A stretch of DNA of 15,935 nt from Lachnospiraceae bacterium (GCA_016291475.1 JAEEXJ010000075.1:1-15935); one strand, 5' to 3'. Shown: positions 1 to 8,180, counted from the first letter of the stretch. Notes: a model not told the origin generated them from the sequence alone. Program-made: numbers and translations.

Positions 1-57
1 GGGTATGAAATAAAGATCAAAGAGCATTTTAAAAAGATAAAAGGTAAGGAGAACTAA
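1..57 (+). CDS. Possible C-terminal end of an upstream gene (partial)
   Basis: Frame 1 is open from the window edge to a TAA at 55-57 and would encode the tail GYEIKIKEHFKKIKGKEN, a basic, lysine-rich C-terminus. The stop lies one base before the malic enzyme start, so the two could belong to one operon. Frame 2 also stops early, at 11-13, so which frame carries the upstream gene cannot be decided from 57 bases. No family can be named. Confidence 0.3.
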   Translation, partial: GYEIKIKEHFKKIKGKEN

Positions 58-58
58 A

Positions 59-1210
59 ATGGGTGTAAATGAAGAAGCACTTGCAGCACACGAGAAATGG
101 AACGGAAAGCTTTCGACCGAAGCTAAGTCCAAAGTAGATTCAAGAGAGGCACTTGCGATTGCCTACACTCCCGGTGTTGCAGAACCTTGTAAGAAGATCG
201 CAGAGGACAAGGAGCTTGCATATAAATATACTTGGAAGGCTAATACCATCGCTGTTGTATCCGACGGTTCTGCGGTACTCGGTCTCGGAAACATCGGACC
301 CGAAGCTGCAATGCCCGTTATGGAAGGAAAGGCAGTTCTTTTCAAAGAGTTCGGCGGAGTAAACGCTGTACCCATTTGTCTTGATACCCAGGACACCGAA
401 GAGATCATCAAAGCGGTTAAGTACATCGCACCGGGCTTTGGCGGAATCAACCTTGAGGATATCTCAGCACCCAGATGTTTTGAAATCGAGGAGAGGCTTA
501 AGGCAGAGCTTAACATCCCCGTATTCCACGATGACCAGCACGGTACCGCTATCGTTGTACTTGCAGCATCCATCAACGCTCTTAAGGTTACAGGTAAAAA
601 GAAAGAGGATTGCAAGATCGTAGTTAACGGCGCAGGCGCAGCAGGTGTAGCAATCTCTAAGCTTCTTCTTAAGTATGGTTTCGGAAGCGTAACTCTTTGC
701 GATTCAAGAGGAATCGTATCTGCAGACAGAACCGATCTTAATGATACCAAGAAAGAAATGCTTAAGATCACCAATCCCGAGAACAGATCCGGTAAGCTCG
801 CAGACGCTGTAGTAGGAACCGATATCTTCGTTGGTGTATCCGCACCCGGAGTTCTTACTCAGGATATGATTAAGTCCATGAACGCAGATCCCATCATCTT
901 CGCAATGGCTAATCCCGTTCCCGAGATCATGCCCGATGAAGCAAAGGCAGCAGGCGCAAGGATCGTAGGAACCGGAAGAAGTGACTTCCCCAACCAGATC
1001 AACAACGTAGTTGCATTCCCCGGAATCTTCCGCGGAGCACTCGAAGCTAGAGCACCTCAGATCACCGAGGAGATGAAGCTTGCAGCAGCCGAGGCAATTG
1101 CAGCAGCCGTTCCCGCAGACAAGCTCTGTGAGGACTACATCATGCCCGAAGCTTTTGATACCAAGGTTCGTGATTCAGTAGCTGAAGCCGTAAAGAGGCT
1201 TGTTAAATAA
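59..1210 (+). CDS. NAD(P)-dependent malic enzyme (short bacterial type)
   Basis: A 383-residue cytosolic enzyme that oxidatively decarboxylates malate to pyruvate, producing NADH or NADPH. Its length fits the short bacterial malic enzymes without a phosphotransacetylase domain. The N-terminal malic domain carries YTPGVAEPC with the likely catalytic Tyr36, and Lys91 in EGKAVLFKEF. Metal ligands are probably Glu133-Asp134 (NLEDISAPRC) and Asp158-Asp159 (HDDQHGTAIV). The NAD-binding Rossmann domain begins around residue 185 with VVNGAGAAGVAI. The ATG at 59 follows a strong ribosome site, AAGGAG at 46-51, with 7-base spacing. The stop overlaps the next start (TAATG), so the DUF4364 gene is translationally coupled to it. 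NAD versus NADP preference cannot be read from the sequence with confidence. Confidence 0.95.
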   Translation: MGVNEEALAAHEKWNGKLSTEAKSKVDSREALAIAYTPGVAEPCKKIAEDKELAYKYTWKANTIAVVSDGSAVLGLGNIGPEAAMPVMEGKAVLFKEFGGVNAVPICLDTQDTEEIIKAVKYIAPGFGGINLEDISAPRCFEIEERLKAELNIPVFHDDQHGTAIVVLAASINALKVTGKKKEDCKIVVNGAGAAGVAISKLLLKYGFGSVTLCDSRGIVSADRTDLNDTKKEMLKITNPENRSGKLADAVVGTDIFVGVSAPGVLTQDMIKSMNADPIIFAMANPVPEIMPDEAKAAGARIVGTGRSDFPNQINNVVAFPGIFRGALEARAPQITEEMKLAAAEAIAAAVPADKLCEDYIMPEAFDTKVRDSVAEAVKRLVK

Positions 1211-1731
1211 TGGATGCCGAAAAGCTTACACAGGTAAAACTTATCATCCTCTATATGCTTGCGAGGGTTGATTTCCTCATGACCGCTTCCCAGATATCGG
1301 ATTTCGTACTGGGTAAGGATTATGCGGACTTCTACGTTCTTACGCAGGCACAGGGTGAGCTTATCGATAACGGACTGATATCGCAGGCTCCCCACTCCCA
1401 CAATGCGACGGAACTTTCCATTACCACCGAAGGAAGAGATACCATCAAATTCTTCGGATCCCGTCTTCCCGATTTCATCAAGAATGACATCGAGAATTAT
1501 TTTGCCGATAAGGCGTTTGAACTCAGGAACGAACTTGCGGTAAAGGGAGATTATGTCCAGAACAGCGCGACCGGTGAGTATGAGACAAGACTCATAATCA
1601 AGGACCGTGATGTTACGACCCTTGATATGACGCTCTCTGTTCCCACCGAGGAAATCGCTGAGCATATAGTTGACGTGTGGAAAGAAAAAGCTACCGGCGT
1701 TTTTCAGTACATTACTAATGAATTGTTTTAA
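1210..1731 (+). CDS. DUF4364 family protein, predicted winged-helix
   Basis: A 173-residue protein matching my recollection of DUF4364, a family found mostly in Clostridia and of unknown function. Residues about 8-75 (LILYMLARVDFLMTASQISD, then FYVLTQAQGELIDNGLI, then LSITTEGRDTIKFF) read as a winged helix-turn-helix, with the TTEGR segment as the wing. This suggests DNA binding, but no target is known. The C-terminal half (residues 80-173) is a mixed alpha/beta region without a recognised motif. Its ATG shares a base with the malic enzyme stop, and the nearest upstream AGAGG lies 11 bases away, so translation probably depends on coupling. A regulatory role on the neighbouring genes is only inference. 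Confidence 0.8.
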   Translation: MDAEKLTQVKLIILYMLARVDFLMTASQISDFVLGKDYADFYVLTQAQGELIDNGLISQAPHSHNATELSITTEGRDTIKFFGSRLPDFIKNDIENYFADKAFELRNELAVKGDYVQNSATGEYETRLIIKDRDVTTLDMTLSVPTEEIAEHIVDVWKEKATGVFQYITNELF

Positions 1732-1758
1732 ATTGTTTTCTTTTGCAAAGGATATTAC

Positions 1759-2295
1759 ATGAGAATCGGAACAGGATATGATGTTCACAAATTCTGTGAA
1801 AACAGACCGCTGATCATCGGAGGCGTGACCATTCCTTACGAAAAAGGATTGCTTGGTCATTCCGATGCGGATGTTCTTACTCACGCGATAATGGATGCAC
1901 TTTTAGGTGCCGCAGCACTCGGAGACATCGGAAAACTTTTCCCTGATACGGATGAAGCGTTTAAGGATGCGGATTCCATTAAGCTTCTTGAGGAAGTCGG
2001 AAAGAGATTGATGCAGGAAGGCTATGTTATCGAAAACATAGATTCCACCATCATCGCACAGGCTCCCAAGATGAGACCTCATATCGACGACATGAGGAAG
2101 AATATCGCCGATGCTCTGGGGCTTGATATCGGCCGGGTCAATGTCAAAGCAACCACCGAAGAAGGTCTTGGATTTACAGGCGCAATGGAAGGAATCTCCT
2201 CGCAGGCGGTATGCATTATCAACAGTGTTTATGATCAGGGCGGCATGAACTTCGGCTGCGGAGGTTGCGCTCGATGTCCGGGCATGAGCAGATGA
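1759..2295 (+). CDS. ispF: 2-C-methyl-D-erythritol 2,4-cyclodiphosphate synthase, with Cys-rich tail
   Basis: Fifth enzyme of the non-mevalonate (MEP) isoprenoid pathway; it cyclises CDP-methylerythritol 2-phosphate and releases CMP. The family signature is complete: the metal ligands Asp8 and His10 (GTGYDVHKF) and His42 ([11 protein letters not shown]), the GHSDADVL loop at 33-40, and [16 protein letters not shown] at 131-146. The ribosome site AAAGGA lies at 1747-1752, six bases before the ATG. The family is usually about 157-160 residues, whereas this protein has 178. The extra tail ends in a CxxCxxC motif (Cys167, Cys170, Cys173; CGGCARC). It stands 41 bases before cysS, and ispF lies next to the cysS group in Bacillus too. 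Confidence 0.96.
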   Translation: MRIGTGYDVHKFCENRPLIIGGVTIPYEKGLLGHSDADVLTHAIMDALLGAAALGDIGKLFPDTDEAFKDADSIKLLEEVGKRLMQEGYVIENIDSTIIAQAPKMRPHIDDMRKNIADALGLDIGRVNVKATTEEGLGFTGAMEGISSQAVCIINSVYDQGGMNFGCGGCARCPGMSR

Positions 2296-2336
2296 AACGT
2301 ATCGGACACCTATCTTAATGAAAAGAGGATAAATCA

Positions 2337-3749
2337 ATGCAACTGTATAACACTGCAAGCAGACAGATAGAAGAATTCAAACCCCGTGTGGAAGGCAAGG
2401 TATCGATGTATACCTGCGGCCCCACCGTTTATCATTTTGCACACATCGGAAATCTTCGCACTTATATCTGTGAGGATATGCTGGTGAAAACCCTTATCTA
2501 TGCCGGCTATGATGTAAAGCGTGTCATGAACATAACCGACGTGGGACATCTTACCAGTGATGCCGATACCGGCGAAGATAAGATGCTCAAGGGTGCTAAG
2601 CGTGAGCATAAGACCGTACTTGAGATCGCCGATTACTATACCAAAGTATTCTTTGATGATTTCTCCAAACTGAATATTCGTATGCCTGATGTTATCGAGC
2701 CTGCAACTCACTGCATCCCCGAATTCATCCATATGATCGAAGTTCTTTTGGAGAAAGGCTATGCTTATCAGGCCGGAGAGAATATCTATTTTGATACTTC
2801 AAAACTTGATAAGTACTATACGCTTTCCAATCATAACGAAGAAGATCTTCGCGTAGGCGTTCGCGACGATGTTGATGAGGACAGCAACAAGCGCAATAAG
2901 GCGGACTTTGTTCTGTGGTTTACCAAGTCCAAATTTGATGATCAGGAACTTAAGTGGGAGAGCCCCTGGGGACGCGGATATCCCGGCTGGCACATTGAGT
3001 GCTCATGCATCGGTATCAAACACCTAGGCGAATATATGGATATTCACTGCGGCGGTGTAGACAATATCTTCCCCCATCATACCAATGAGATCGCACAGAG
3101 CGAAGCGTTCCTGGGACATCCCTGGTGCAAATACTGGTTCCATGTACATCACCTGGTAGAAAAAGACAAGGGTAAGATGAGCAAGTCCAGCGGTGAGTTC
3201 CTTACCGTTTCACTGCTTCAGCAAAAAGGATACGATCCTCTTGCATACCGTTTCTTCTGCCTTCAGTCCCATTACCGTAAGCCTCTTGAGTTCTCGTACG
3301 AAGTACTTGACCAGATGAGTGCGGCATATCAGAAACTTTTGAAGCGTGTTTCCGAATTAAAAGAAGACGGTGCGGTAGATGAGGCAGTATTTGCAGACTT
3401 CCGTAAGAAGTTTACCGATGCTCTCACCGATGATATCAATACTTCCATGGCTATCACTGTTTTGTATGATGCTCTGAAAGCGGATACTAACGATGCCACC
3501 AAGCGGGCTATTGTTGCAAGCTTTGATGAGGTCCTTTCCCTTGATCTTCTTAAGGGCGAAGAAAAGCTGGCTCAGGATAACAGCGTTGATGCTGAGCTTG
3601 AAGCATGGATCCTGGAACGTATCGACGCAAGAAAGGCTGCGAAGAAGGCCAAGGATTTTGCACAGGCAGATGCCATCCGTGACGAACTTCTTGCCAAAGG
3701 AATTGTTCTCGAAGATACCAGAGAGGGTACCAAGTGGAAGAAAAACTAA
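2337..3749 (+). CDS. cysS: Cysteinyl-tRNA synthetase
   Basis: Class I aminoacyl-tRNA synthetase that activates cysteine with ATP and charges tRNA-Cys in the cytosol. The HIGH motif is HIGN at 36-39 (VYHFAHIGNLR) and the KMSKS loop is at 280-284. Expected zinc ligands are visible as Cys27 (YTCGPT), Cys222 (HIECSC), His247 and Glu251 (PHHTNEIAQSEA). At 470 residues it has the normal length, including the C-terminal DALR-like and anticodon-binding region. The start follows AGAGGA at about 2324-2329. The last 16 bases overlap mrnC. No T-box leader is visible ahead of it, although many Firmicute cysS genes have one; expression probably depends on an upstream promoter. Confidence 0.98.
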   Translation: MQLYNTASRQIEEFKPRVEGKVSMYTCGPTVYHFAHIGNLRTYICEDMLVKTLIYAGYDVKRVMNITDVGHLTSDADTGEDKMLKGAKREHKTVLEIADYYTKVFFDDFSKLNIRMPDVIEPATHCIPEFIHMIEVLLEKGYAYQAGENIYFDTSKLDKYYTLSNHNEEDLRVGVRDDVDEDSNKRNKADFVLWFTKSKFDDQELKWESPWGRGYPGWHIECSCIGIKHLGEYMDIHCGGVDNIFPHHTNEIAQSEAFLGHPWCKYWFHVHHLVEKDKGKMSKSSGEFLTVSLLQQKGYDPLAYRFFCLQSHYRKPLEFSYEVLDQMSAAYQKLLKRVSELKEDGAVDEAVFADFRKKFTDALTDDINTSMAITVLYDALKADTNDATKRAIVASFDEVLSLDLLKGEEKLAQDNSVDAELEAWILERIDARKAAKKAKDFAQADAIRDELLAKGIVLEDTREGTKWKKN

Positions 3750-4123
3750 CACTTTCTCCGCTGTCATTTGCTTTTGTAGGGGATGCATACATGAGTCTGG
3801 TCATCAGACGTATGCTCCTCGAAAAAGGTGACATGCCTGTCAATAAATTTCATAAAGCATCGGTTAAATATGTAAGTGCCGATGCACAGGCCGCAGTTCA
3901 TGATGCGCTTCTCGAAAAAGAGTTTTTAACCGAGGAAGAGCAGGAAGTTATGCACCGCGGCAAAAACCATGCACATCCCACCGGAAGAGGTGCGAATTAT
4001 GCATCCTACAAAAGGGCCACGGGACTTGAATCGCTCCTTGGATGGCTGTATATGACCGGAAAGACGCAGCGTGCTGATGAGATAATAAGATTCGGAGTCG
4101 AATATGTCGAAGGATCAGTTTAA
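3734..4123 (+). CDS. mrnC: Mini-ribonuclease 3 (Mini-III)
   Basis: A 129-residue RNase III-like nuclease lacking the double-stranded-RNA-binding domain. The family trims the 23S rRNA precursor ends. Residues 10-25 (LSFAFVGDAYMSLVIRR) hold the RNase III signature with catalytic Asp17, and ATGLESLLGWLY carries the second acidic residue, Glu99. HKASVKYVSADAQAAV is typical of the family. The gene starts with GTG inside the cysS end, in another frame, behind AGAGGG at 3722-3727. Its 3' end overlaps rlmB by 20 bases. The order cysS-mrnC-rlmB is the same as in Bacillus subtilis, so the assignment is supported by both sequence and context. Confidence 0.93.
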   Translation: MEEKLTLSPLSFAFVGDAYMSLVIRRMLLEKGDMPVNKFHKASVKYVSADAQAAVHDALLEKEFLTEEEQEVMHRGKNHAHPTGRGANYASYKRATGLESLLGWLYMTGKTQRADEIIRFGVEYVEGSV

Positions 4124-4892
4124 AAACGAAGATCTTGATTCATTCAAGAGAAATAAAAACGAAAATGCCATAGAGGGAAGAAATCCCGTTCTCGAAGCGT
4201 TCAGGGCAGGTAAGCCTGTAGACAGACTTTATGTTCTGGACGGATGCAGGGACGGAGCGGTTCTTTCCATCAAGAGAGAAGCAGTAAAAGCCGGAACCGT
4301 CATCAAGTATGTTGATAAGGAACGTCTGGATCATATGTCCGAAACGGGACATCATCAGGGCGTTATCGCCATCACCGCAGCTTATGAATACAGCACCGTT
4401 GAAGATATCTTTGCGAGAGCTGAGGAAAAGGGAGAAGATCCTTTTGTCATCATATTAGACGGCATAGAAGATCCTCATAATCTCGGTGCCATGATCAGGA
4501 CGGCCGATCAGGCAGGAGCTCACGGCATCATCATCCCTAAAGACAGGGCGGTCGGACTTACCGCATCGGTTGCAAGAGCAAGTGCGGGTGCCATTAATTT
4601 CCTTCCCGTTGCAAAGGTTACGAATATCGCAAGAACCATCGATGAACTTAAAGAGAAGGGATTGTGGTTCGTATGTGCAGCAATGGACGGAACCGTAATG
4701 TATGATCTTAACCTTACAGGCCCAATCGGACTTGTAATAGGTAATGAGGGAAGCGGAGTATCGAGACTTGTCAGAGAAAAGTGTGACATGATCGCATCCA
4801 TTCCCATGAAAGGTGAAATAGATTCGCTTAATGCATCTGTTGCATGCGGCATTCTTGCATATGAGATTGTTCGAAGACGCTTGAAGGGCTGA
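4104..4892 (+). CDS. rlmB: 23S rRNA (guanosine-2'-O-)-methyltransferase RlmB, TrmH/SPOUT family
   Basis: An S-adenosylmethionine-dependent SPOUT methyltransferase of 262 residues, expected to 2'-O-methylate a conserved 23S rRNA guanosine (G2251 in E. coli numbering). The N-terminal substrate-binding domain starts at AIEGRNPVLEAF (residues 22-33). The knotted catalytic domain shows motif 1, DPHNLGAMIRTADQAGAHG, with Asn126 and Arg132; motif 2, IGNEGSGVS at 212-220; and motif 3, SIPMKGEIDSLNASVA at 232-247. The ribosome site GGAG lies at 4094-4097 inside mrnC, six bases before the ATG. It pairs functionally with mrnC as a second 23S rRNA maturation gene. TrmH-family members are easily confused; the neighbours favour RlmB. 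Confidence 0.92.
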   Translation: MSKDQFKNEDLDSFKRNKNENAIEGRNPVLEAFRAGKPVDRLYVLDGCRDGAVLSIKREAVKAGTVIKYVDKERLDHMSETGHHQGVIAITAAYEYSTVEDIFARAEEKGEDPFVIILDGIEDPHNLGAMIRTADQAGAHGIIIPKDRAVGLTASVARASAGAINFLPVAKVTNIARTIDELKEKGLWFVCAAMDGTVMYDLNLTGPIGLVIGNEGSGVSRLVREKCDMIASIPMKGEIDSLNASVACGILAYEIVRRRLKG

Positions 4893-4894
4893 TT

Positions 4895-5536
4895 TTGGAT
4901 AAGAATACGGATAACAAAATAAAACCAAAGACCTTCGATTACCGCAATATGTCTGATGAAGATCTGATCGAGAGGTTGCACCGGGAGACTTCCGAGTATC
5001 CCGCCATCATGAATCATCTGATATCGAGGCATACCGGGCTTGTCAGATACATTGTTAAGACAATCGGCATATTGTCATCCGATACCGATGATCTGATACA
5101 GGAAGGTATGATAGGCCTCTTTGATGCCATATCAAAATATGATCCGTCGAGGGGAGCATCTTTTAAAACCTATGCTTCTCTTGAGATCACCGGCAATGTA
5201 TATAATGCGGTGGCATCCGGAAACAGCAGAAAGAATCTGATGCTCAGGGATTATGTGAGAATTGATACCGCAAGCTATGATCCCGAAAGCGAAGGCTTTA
5301 CTTATAATCCTCCTTCCGATGAGATGACGCCCGAAGAAAACGCCATCTTCGAGGAATTAAAGGATCATCTGATGGAGACTATCAATACCAAATTATCCGA
5401 TACCGAAAGACATGCACTTACCTTGAGAATGAGCGGTGTTCCGGTCAAGGAGATCGCACAGCTCATGAACATATCGGAAAAATCCGCGGAAAACTCTCTT
5501 CTCCGCGCAAGAAACAAACTCAGAGAATCTATTTGA
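4895..5536 (+). CDS. sigH: SigH-like RNA polymerase sigma factor (sigma-70 family)
   Basis: A 213-residue sigma factor. Region 2 spans about residues 40-110, with the core-binding helix DDLIQEGMIGLFDAISKYDP (65-84) and the -10-recognition stretch FKTYASLEITGNVYNAV. Region 4 spans about 155-210, with the helix-turn-helix VKEIAQLMNISEKSAENSLL. The start is TTG at 4895, chosen because GAAGGG at 4883-4888 precedes it by six bases; the in-frame ATG at 4949 has no ribosome site. Position directly after rlmB matches the sigH locus of Bacillus, where rae1 (yacP) intervenes; here only two bases separate the genes. SigH drives transition-state and early sporulation genes in Bacillus. Whether this organism sporulates is not shown, so the role could be different. 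Confidence 0.85.
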   Translation: MDKNTDNKIKPKTFDYRNMSDEDLIERLHRETSEYPAIMNHLISRHTGLVRYIVKTIGILSSDTDDLIQEGMIGLFDAISKYDPSRGASFKTYASLEITGNVYNAVASGNSRKNLMLRDYVRIDTASYDPESEGFTYNPPSDEMTPEENAIFEELKDHLMETINTKLSDTERHALTLRMSGVPVKEIAQLMNISEKSAENSLLRARNKLRESI

Positions 5537-5550
5537 TATGAGGGTTCCCA

Positions 5551-7254
5551 ATGCTTAGTATTCTCATAATATGGGCTTATATTTTCATCACCGTATTTAT
5601 CATGGGATTGGCCTGTCATCGCATTTTCGCGGGAAAGGCACTGAAAGGCAAGATCGTATCAGGCTCATATCATGTTGAGGATATCTGTATGACCGGACTT
5701 GTTGCGGTCACCGTCTATGCCGAAGCCTTCAGCCTTTTTGCGGGCGTGGGACTTATCGCAAATATTCTTCTTGTAATAATCTGTTTTATCGCAGCCATTT
5801 TTTTGTTCACCGGAAAAGAATATGCTCCTTACTCGGATCTTAAAGGGATTTTTTCGGATCGCTTTTTTATGATCTTTGTTTTCTGTGCAATTCTTGTTAT
5901 GGCTTACGGTTCATCCAGAGGTTATTTTCACTATGATTCGGATCTGTATCACGGACAGGCCATACACTGGATAGAAGATTACGGCGTGGTTAAGGGACTC
6001 GGTAATCTTCACGGAAGACTTGCTTACAACTCATCTTCGTTTGCACTTTCCGCACTTTACAGTTTCGCATTCTTAGGCGGAATGTCGTATCACACCTGCG
6101 CGGGTTTTATGGCACTTCTTGTGCTTGTATCCTGCAGCCGTATAGTGAGAGTTTTTAAGGAGAAGAAGGTCAGGGTTTCGGATTTAGTAAGAGCTGCAGG
6201 TATCTGGTATATCTGCAACATATATGATGAAATGGTTTCCCCCGCATCGGATTATTTTACGATGCTTACATTTATCTATATTGTAATAAGATTCCTGGAC
6301 GGATCGGAAAAGAAAGAAGATGCCGATTATTACGGAATGTATGCACTTATGGCATTCTTTGGTCTTACGTTAAAGCTGTCGGTTGCTCCCCTTGTGATAC
6401 TTACCATTGTTCCTCTTGTCATGCTTATCAGGGAGAAAAGGTATTCCAAGATTGTGGTCTACGGTGCTGCGGTTCTTGCTGTTGTTCTTCCTTTCCTCAT
6501 CAGAAACGTGATCATATCCGGAAGACTGTTTTATCCGTCTGTAGCACTGGATATATTTAATGTTGATTGGAAAATACCTGAGGAGTCCGCACTTTCCGAC
6601 AGTGCATATATCATTGCTTTCGGAAGAGGCTATTCCAGCATGGATGCCGCGTCCCTTCCTTTTTCGGAATGGTTTTCCAATTGGTATTTTTCTCTGGATA
6701 AGATATGGAAAATGCTGTTTTACGGCGGTATGATGGGCAGCATCTTCTGGATGATCGACAGACTTAAAGAGTTTGGCAAAAAGAATAGGAAGGAAGAGAA
6801 TTTTGTTACGGATTTTACCGTATTTGCGGTTATCGTCTCTTCGGTATTCTGGCTTATGTCATCGCCTCTTATAAGATACGGACAGGGATATCTTCTTGTG
6901 CTTCCCGCCATCACATTGGGAAGAGATTTTTTGCCGTTGTTTGATCAGATAGGAAATGAGAAAGTAAGAAAAACAATAAGTGGTGTCATTGTGACGTTCA
7001 TAGGCTTGTTTATCGTCTATAAGGCGGCCATGACAGGACTGTATATAAAAGATACCCGTTATATGGGCTATTACCTTCATCCTCAGGATTACGGCGTCTA
7101 TGAGACTCATACTGTGCCTTTGGGCAATCTGAGCGTTTATGCGCCGGATTCGGGGGACAGGACGGGATATTACGAATTTCCTTCCGTTCCTTCGGATCAG
7201 TATCTGCCGGAGCTGTATGATCCGGATGATTTTTCCGCAGGATTTAAACCGTGA
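5551..7254 (+). CDS. Multi-pass membrane protein, GT-C-like / LIC_10190-type family (tentative)
   Basis: A 567-residue integral membrane protein with about 10-11 hydrophobic segments (for example residues 1-22, 45-87, 104-120 and 265-295, plus two near the C-terminus). After the third segment comes an extracytoplasmic loop, HYDSDLYHGQAIHWIEDYG then VKGLGNLHGRLAYNSSSF (127-163). It has two acidic residues (Asp129, Asp131) and His134, as in the first loop of GT-C glycosyltransferases, and it resembles what I remember of the LIC_10190 membrane family. The last 60 residues are soluble and acidic. The start ATG follows GAGGG at about 5540-5544. It lies 14 bases after sigH, so it is probably cotranscribed, in a position where Bacillus has rpmGB-secE-nusG. 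A function in envelope polysaccharide synthesis is inference only. Confidence 0.7.
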   Translation: MLSILIIWAYIFITVFIMGLACHRIFAGKALKGKIVSGSYHVEDICMTGLVAVTVYAEAFSLFAGVGLIANILLVIICFIAAIFLFTGKEYAPYSDLKGIFSDRFFMIFVFCAILVMAYGSSRGYFHYDSDLYHGQAIHWIEDYGVVKGLGNLHGRLAYNSSSFALSALYSFAFLGGMSYHTCAGFMALLVLVSCSRIVRVFKEKKVRVSDLVRAAGIWYICNIYDEMVSPASDYFTMLTFIYIVIRFLDGSEKKEDADYYGMYALMAFFGLTLKLSVAPLVILTIVPLVMLIREKRYSKIVVYGAAVLAVVLPFLIRNVIISGRLFYPSVALDIFNVDWKIPEESALSDSAYIIAFGRGYSSMDAASLPFSEWFSNWYFSLDKIWKMLFYGGMMGSIFWMIDRLKEFGKKNRKEENFVTDFTVFAVIVSSVFWLMSSPLIRYGQGYLLVLPAITLGRDFLPLFDQIGNEKVRKTISGVIVTFIGLFIVYKAAMTGLYIKDTRYMGYYLHPQDYGVYETHTVPLGNLSVYAPDSGDRTGYYEFPSVPSDQYLPELYDPDDFSAGFKP

Positions 7255-7282
7255 CGCTGAAGGTATATGCGCAAAAGGGTGA

Positions 7283-7350
7283 TGAAACAGGGGGACGGTT
7301 CTGTCGTTCCACAAAAATTTGTGGAACGACAGAACCGTCCCCCTGTTTCA
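7283..7350. repeat. Near-perfect long palindrome (REP/MITE-like) between convergent genes
   Basis: Arms at 7283-7315 and 7318-7350 are exact reverse complements over 33 bases; only the two central bases do not pair. The outer arm begins TGAAACAGGGGGACGGTTCT. Any RNA reading through it, on either strand, would fold into a very stable hairpin with an A/T-rich tip. It lies 28 bases past the membrane-protein stop and 18 bases past the phosphatase stop, the usual place for REP-type repeats and bidirectional terminators. No T-tract directly follows either arm, so ordinary intrinsic termination is doubtful. The GGGGACGGTTC core resembles short repeats I remember from other Firmicute genomes, some near IS200-like REP-associated transposases; this is memory, not a search. 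Confidence 0.9.
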
Positions 7351-7368
7351 CAGTCCACACTGTCATTA

Positions 7369-8136
7369 TTATTTCATCTTGGGAAGAGGAGTTTCAATCA
7401 GGTGAAGATTGAAATCCTTAACCATCTTCATTGCTTTTTCTTCGGCTTCTGGTACATCGATCATTCTTACGTGATGAGCATCGAGTGCCAGAACAACATC
7501 GTTTCCGACTTCACCTACAAGCTTCCAGAAAACGGGATTGGGATAGAATCTTCCTTCGCCGATTCCGAGAAGGTTGATCTCCAAAGGAATCTTGTGATCG
7601 TATGTATATGCACAGATCCTTTCCATTTCCTTCAGATAAATCTTTTCATCGCCTACATAATTCATAAGGTCGGGATGAGCAAGATAGAGGAATTTTCCGG
7701 TGGAAAGTCCTTCTATAACCTGATCTACATATCTCTTGAGTCTTGATACATCTTCGGTGGGCTCACCGGGCCAAACTCCGTCATACTCATTGTTTAAGCT
7801 GTGCTGGCCGAGGATCATGTATTCAAGAGGATAGTCGCTCATGAATTTCATGAGGCTGTCGAAAAGAGCAGGGTAGTACTCGACTTCAAGACCGAGGTAG
7901 ATATTGATCTTGTCTGCGTATTCTTTTCTCAGACCGAGGATCGTATCGGTGTAATCCTGCATCTCTTCAAGCTTCATTCTGATGCTTGATTTGTAGGTCT
8001 CGGGAAAGGTCATGGGAGTATGATCGGAAAAACCGAAATCCGTCATGCCGATCCTGATCGCTTCTTCAACAAATTCTTTTTCCGTTCCGGATGCATGACC
8101 GCATCTGGTGGTATGGGCATGTAAATTGATCTTCAT
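7369..8136 (-). CDS. hisJ: PHP-domain histidinol-phosphatase (HisJ/HisK type)
   Basis: A 255-residue metal-dependent phosphatase of the PHP superfamily, expected to convert histidinol phosphate to histidinol in histidine synthesis. PHP metal motifs appear in order: LHAHTTRCGHA (His6, His8), GFSDHTP (Asp38, His39), GLEVEYYP (Glu84/Glu86), ILGQHS (His112), LAHPDL (His154), LEIN (Glu186) and LDAHH (Asp219, His221). Length fits the family (about 250-280). The start codon is preceded on the minus strand by AAGGA with eight-base spacing. It stands alone, with no other his gene in the window. Related PHP phosphatases act on other phosphate esters, so the exact substrate is probable rather than certain. 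Confidence 0.85.
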   Translation of the reverse strand: MKINLHAHTTRCGHASGTEKEFVEEAIRIGMTDFGFSDHTPMTFPETYKSSIRMKLEEMQDYTDTILGLRKEYADKINIYLGLEVEYYPALFDSLMKFMSDYPLEYMILGQHSLNNEYDGVWPGEPTEDVSRLKRYVDQVIEGLSTGKFLYLAHPDLMNYVGDEKIYLKEMERICAYTYDHKIPLEINLLGIGEGRFYPNPVFWKLVGEVGNDVVLALDAHHVRMIDVPEAEEKAMKMVKDFNLHLIETPLPKMK

Positions 8137-8180
8137 TTTTTAATTCCTTACTACTCAAAAATACAAAAGACACAAGACGT

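Noticed and set aside
7267..7746. A 159-codon plus-strand frame reading through the palindrome and into the phosphatase gene
   Set aside because: It is antisense to the well-supported PHP phosphatase, starts without a clear ribosome site and encodes no recognisable protein.
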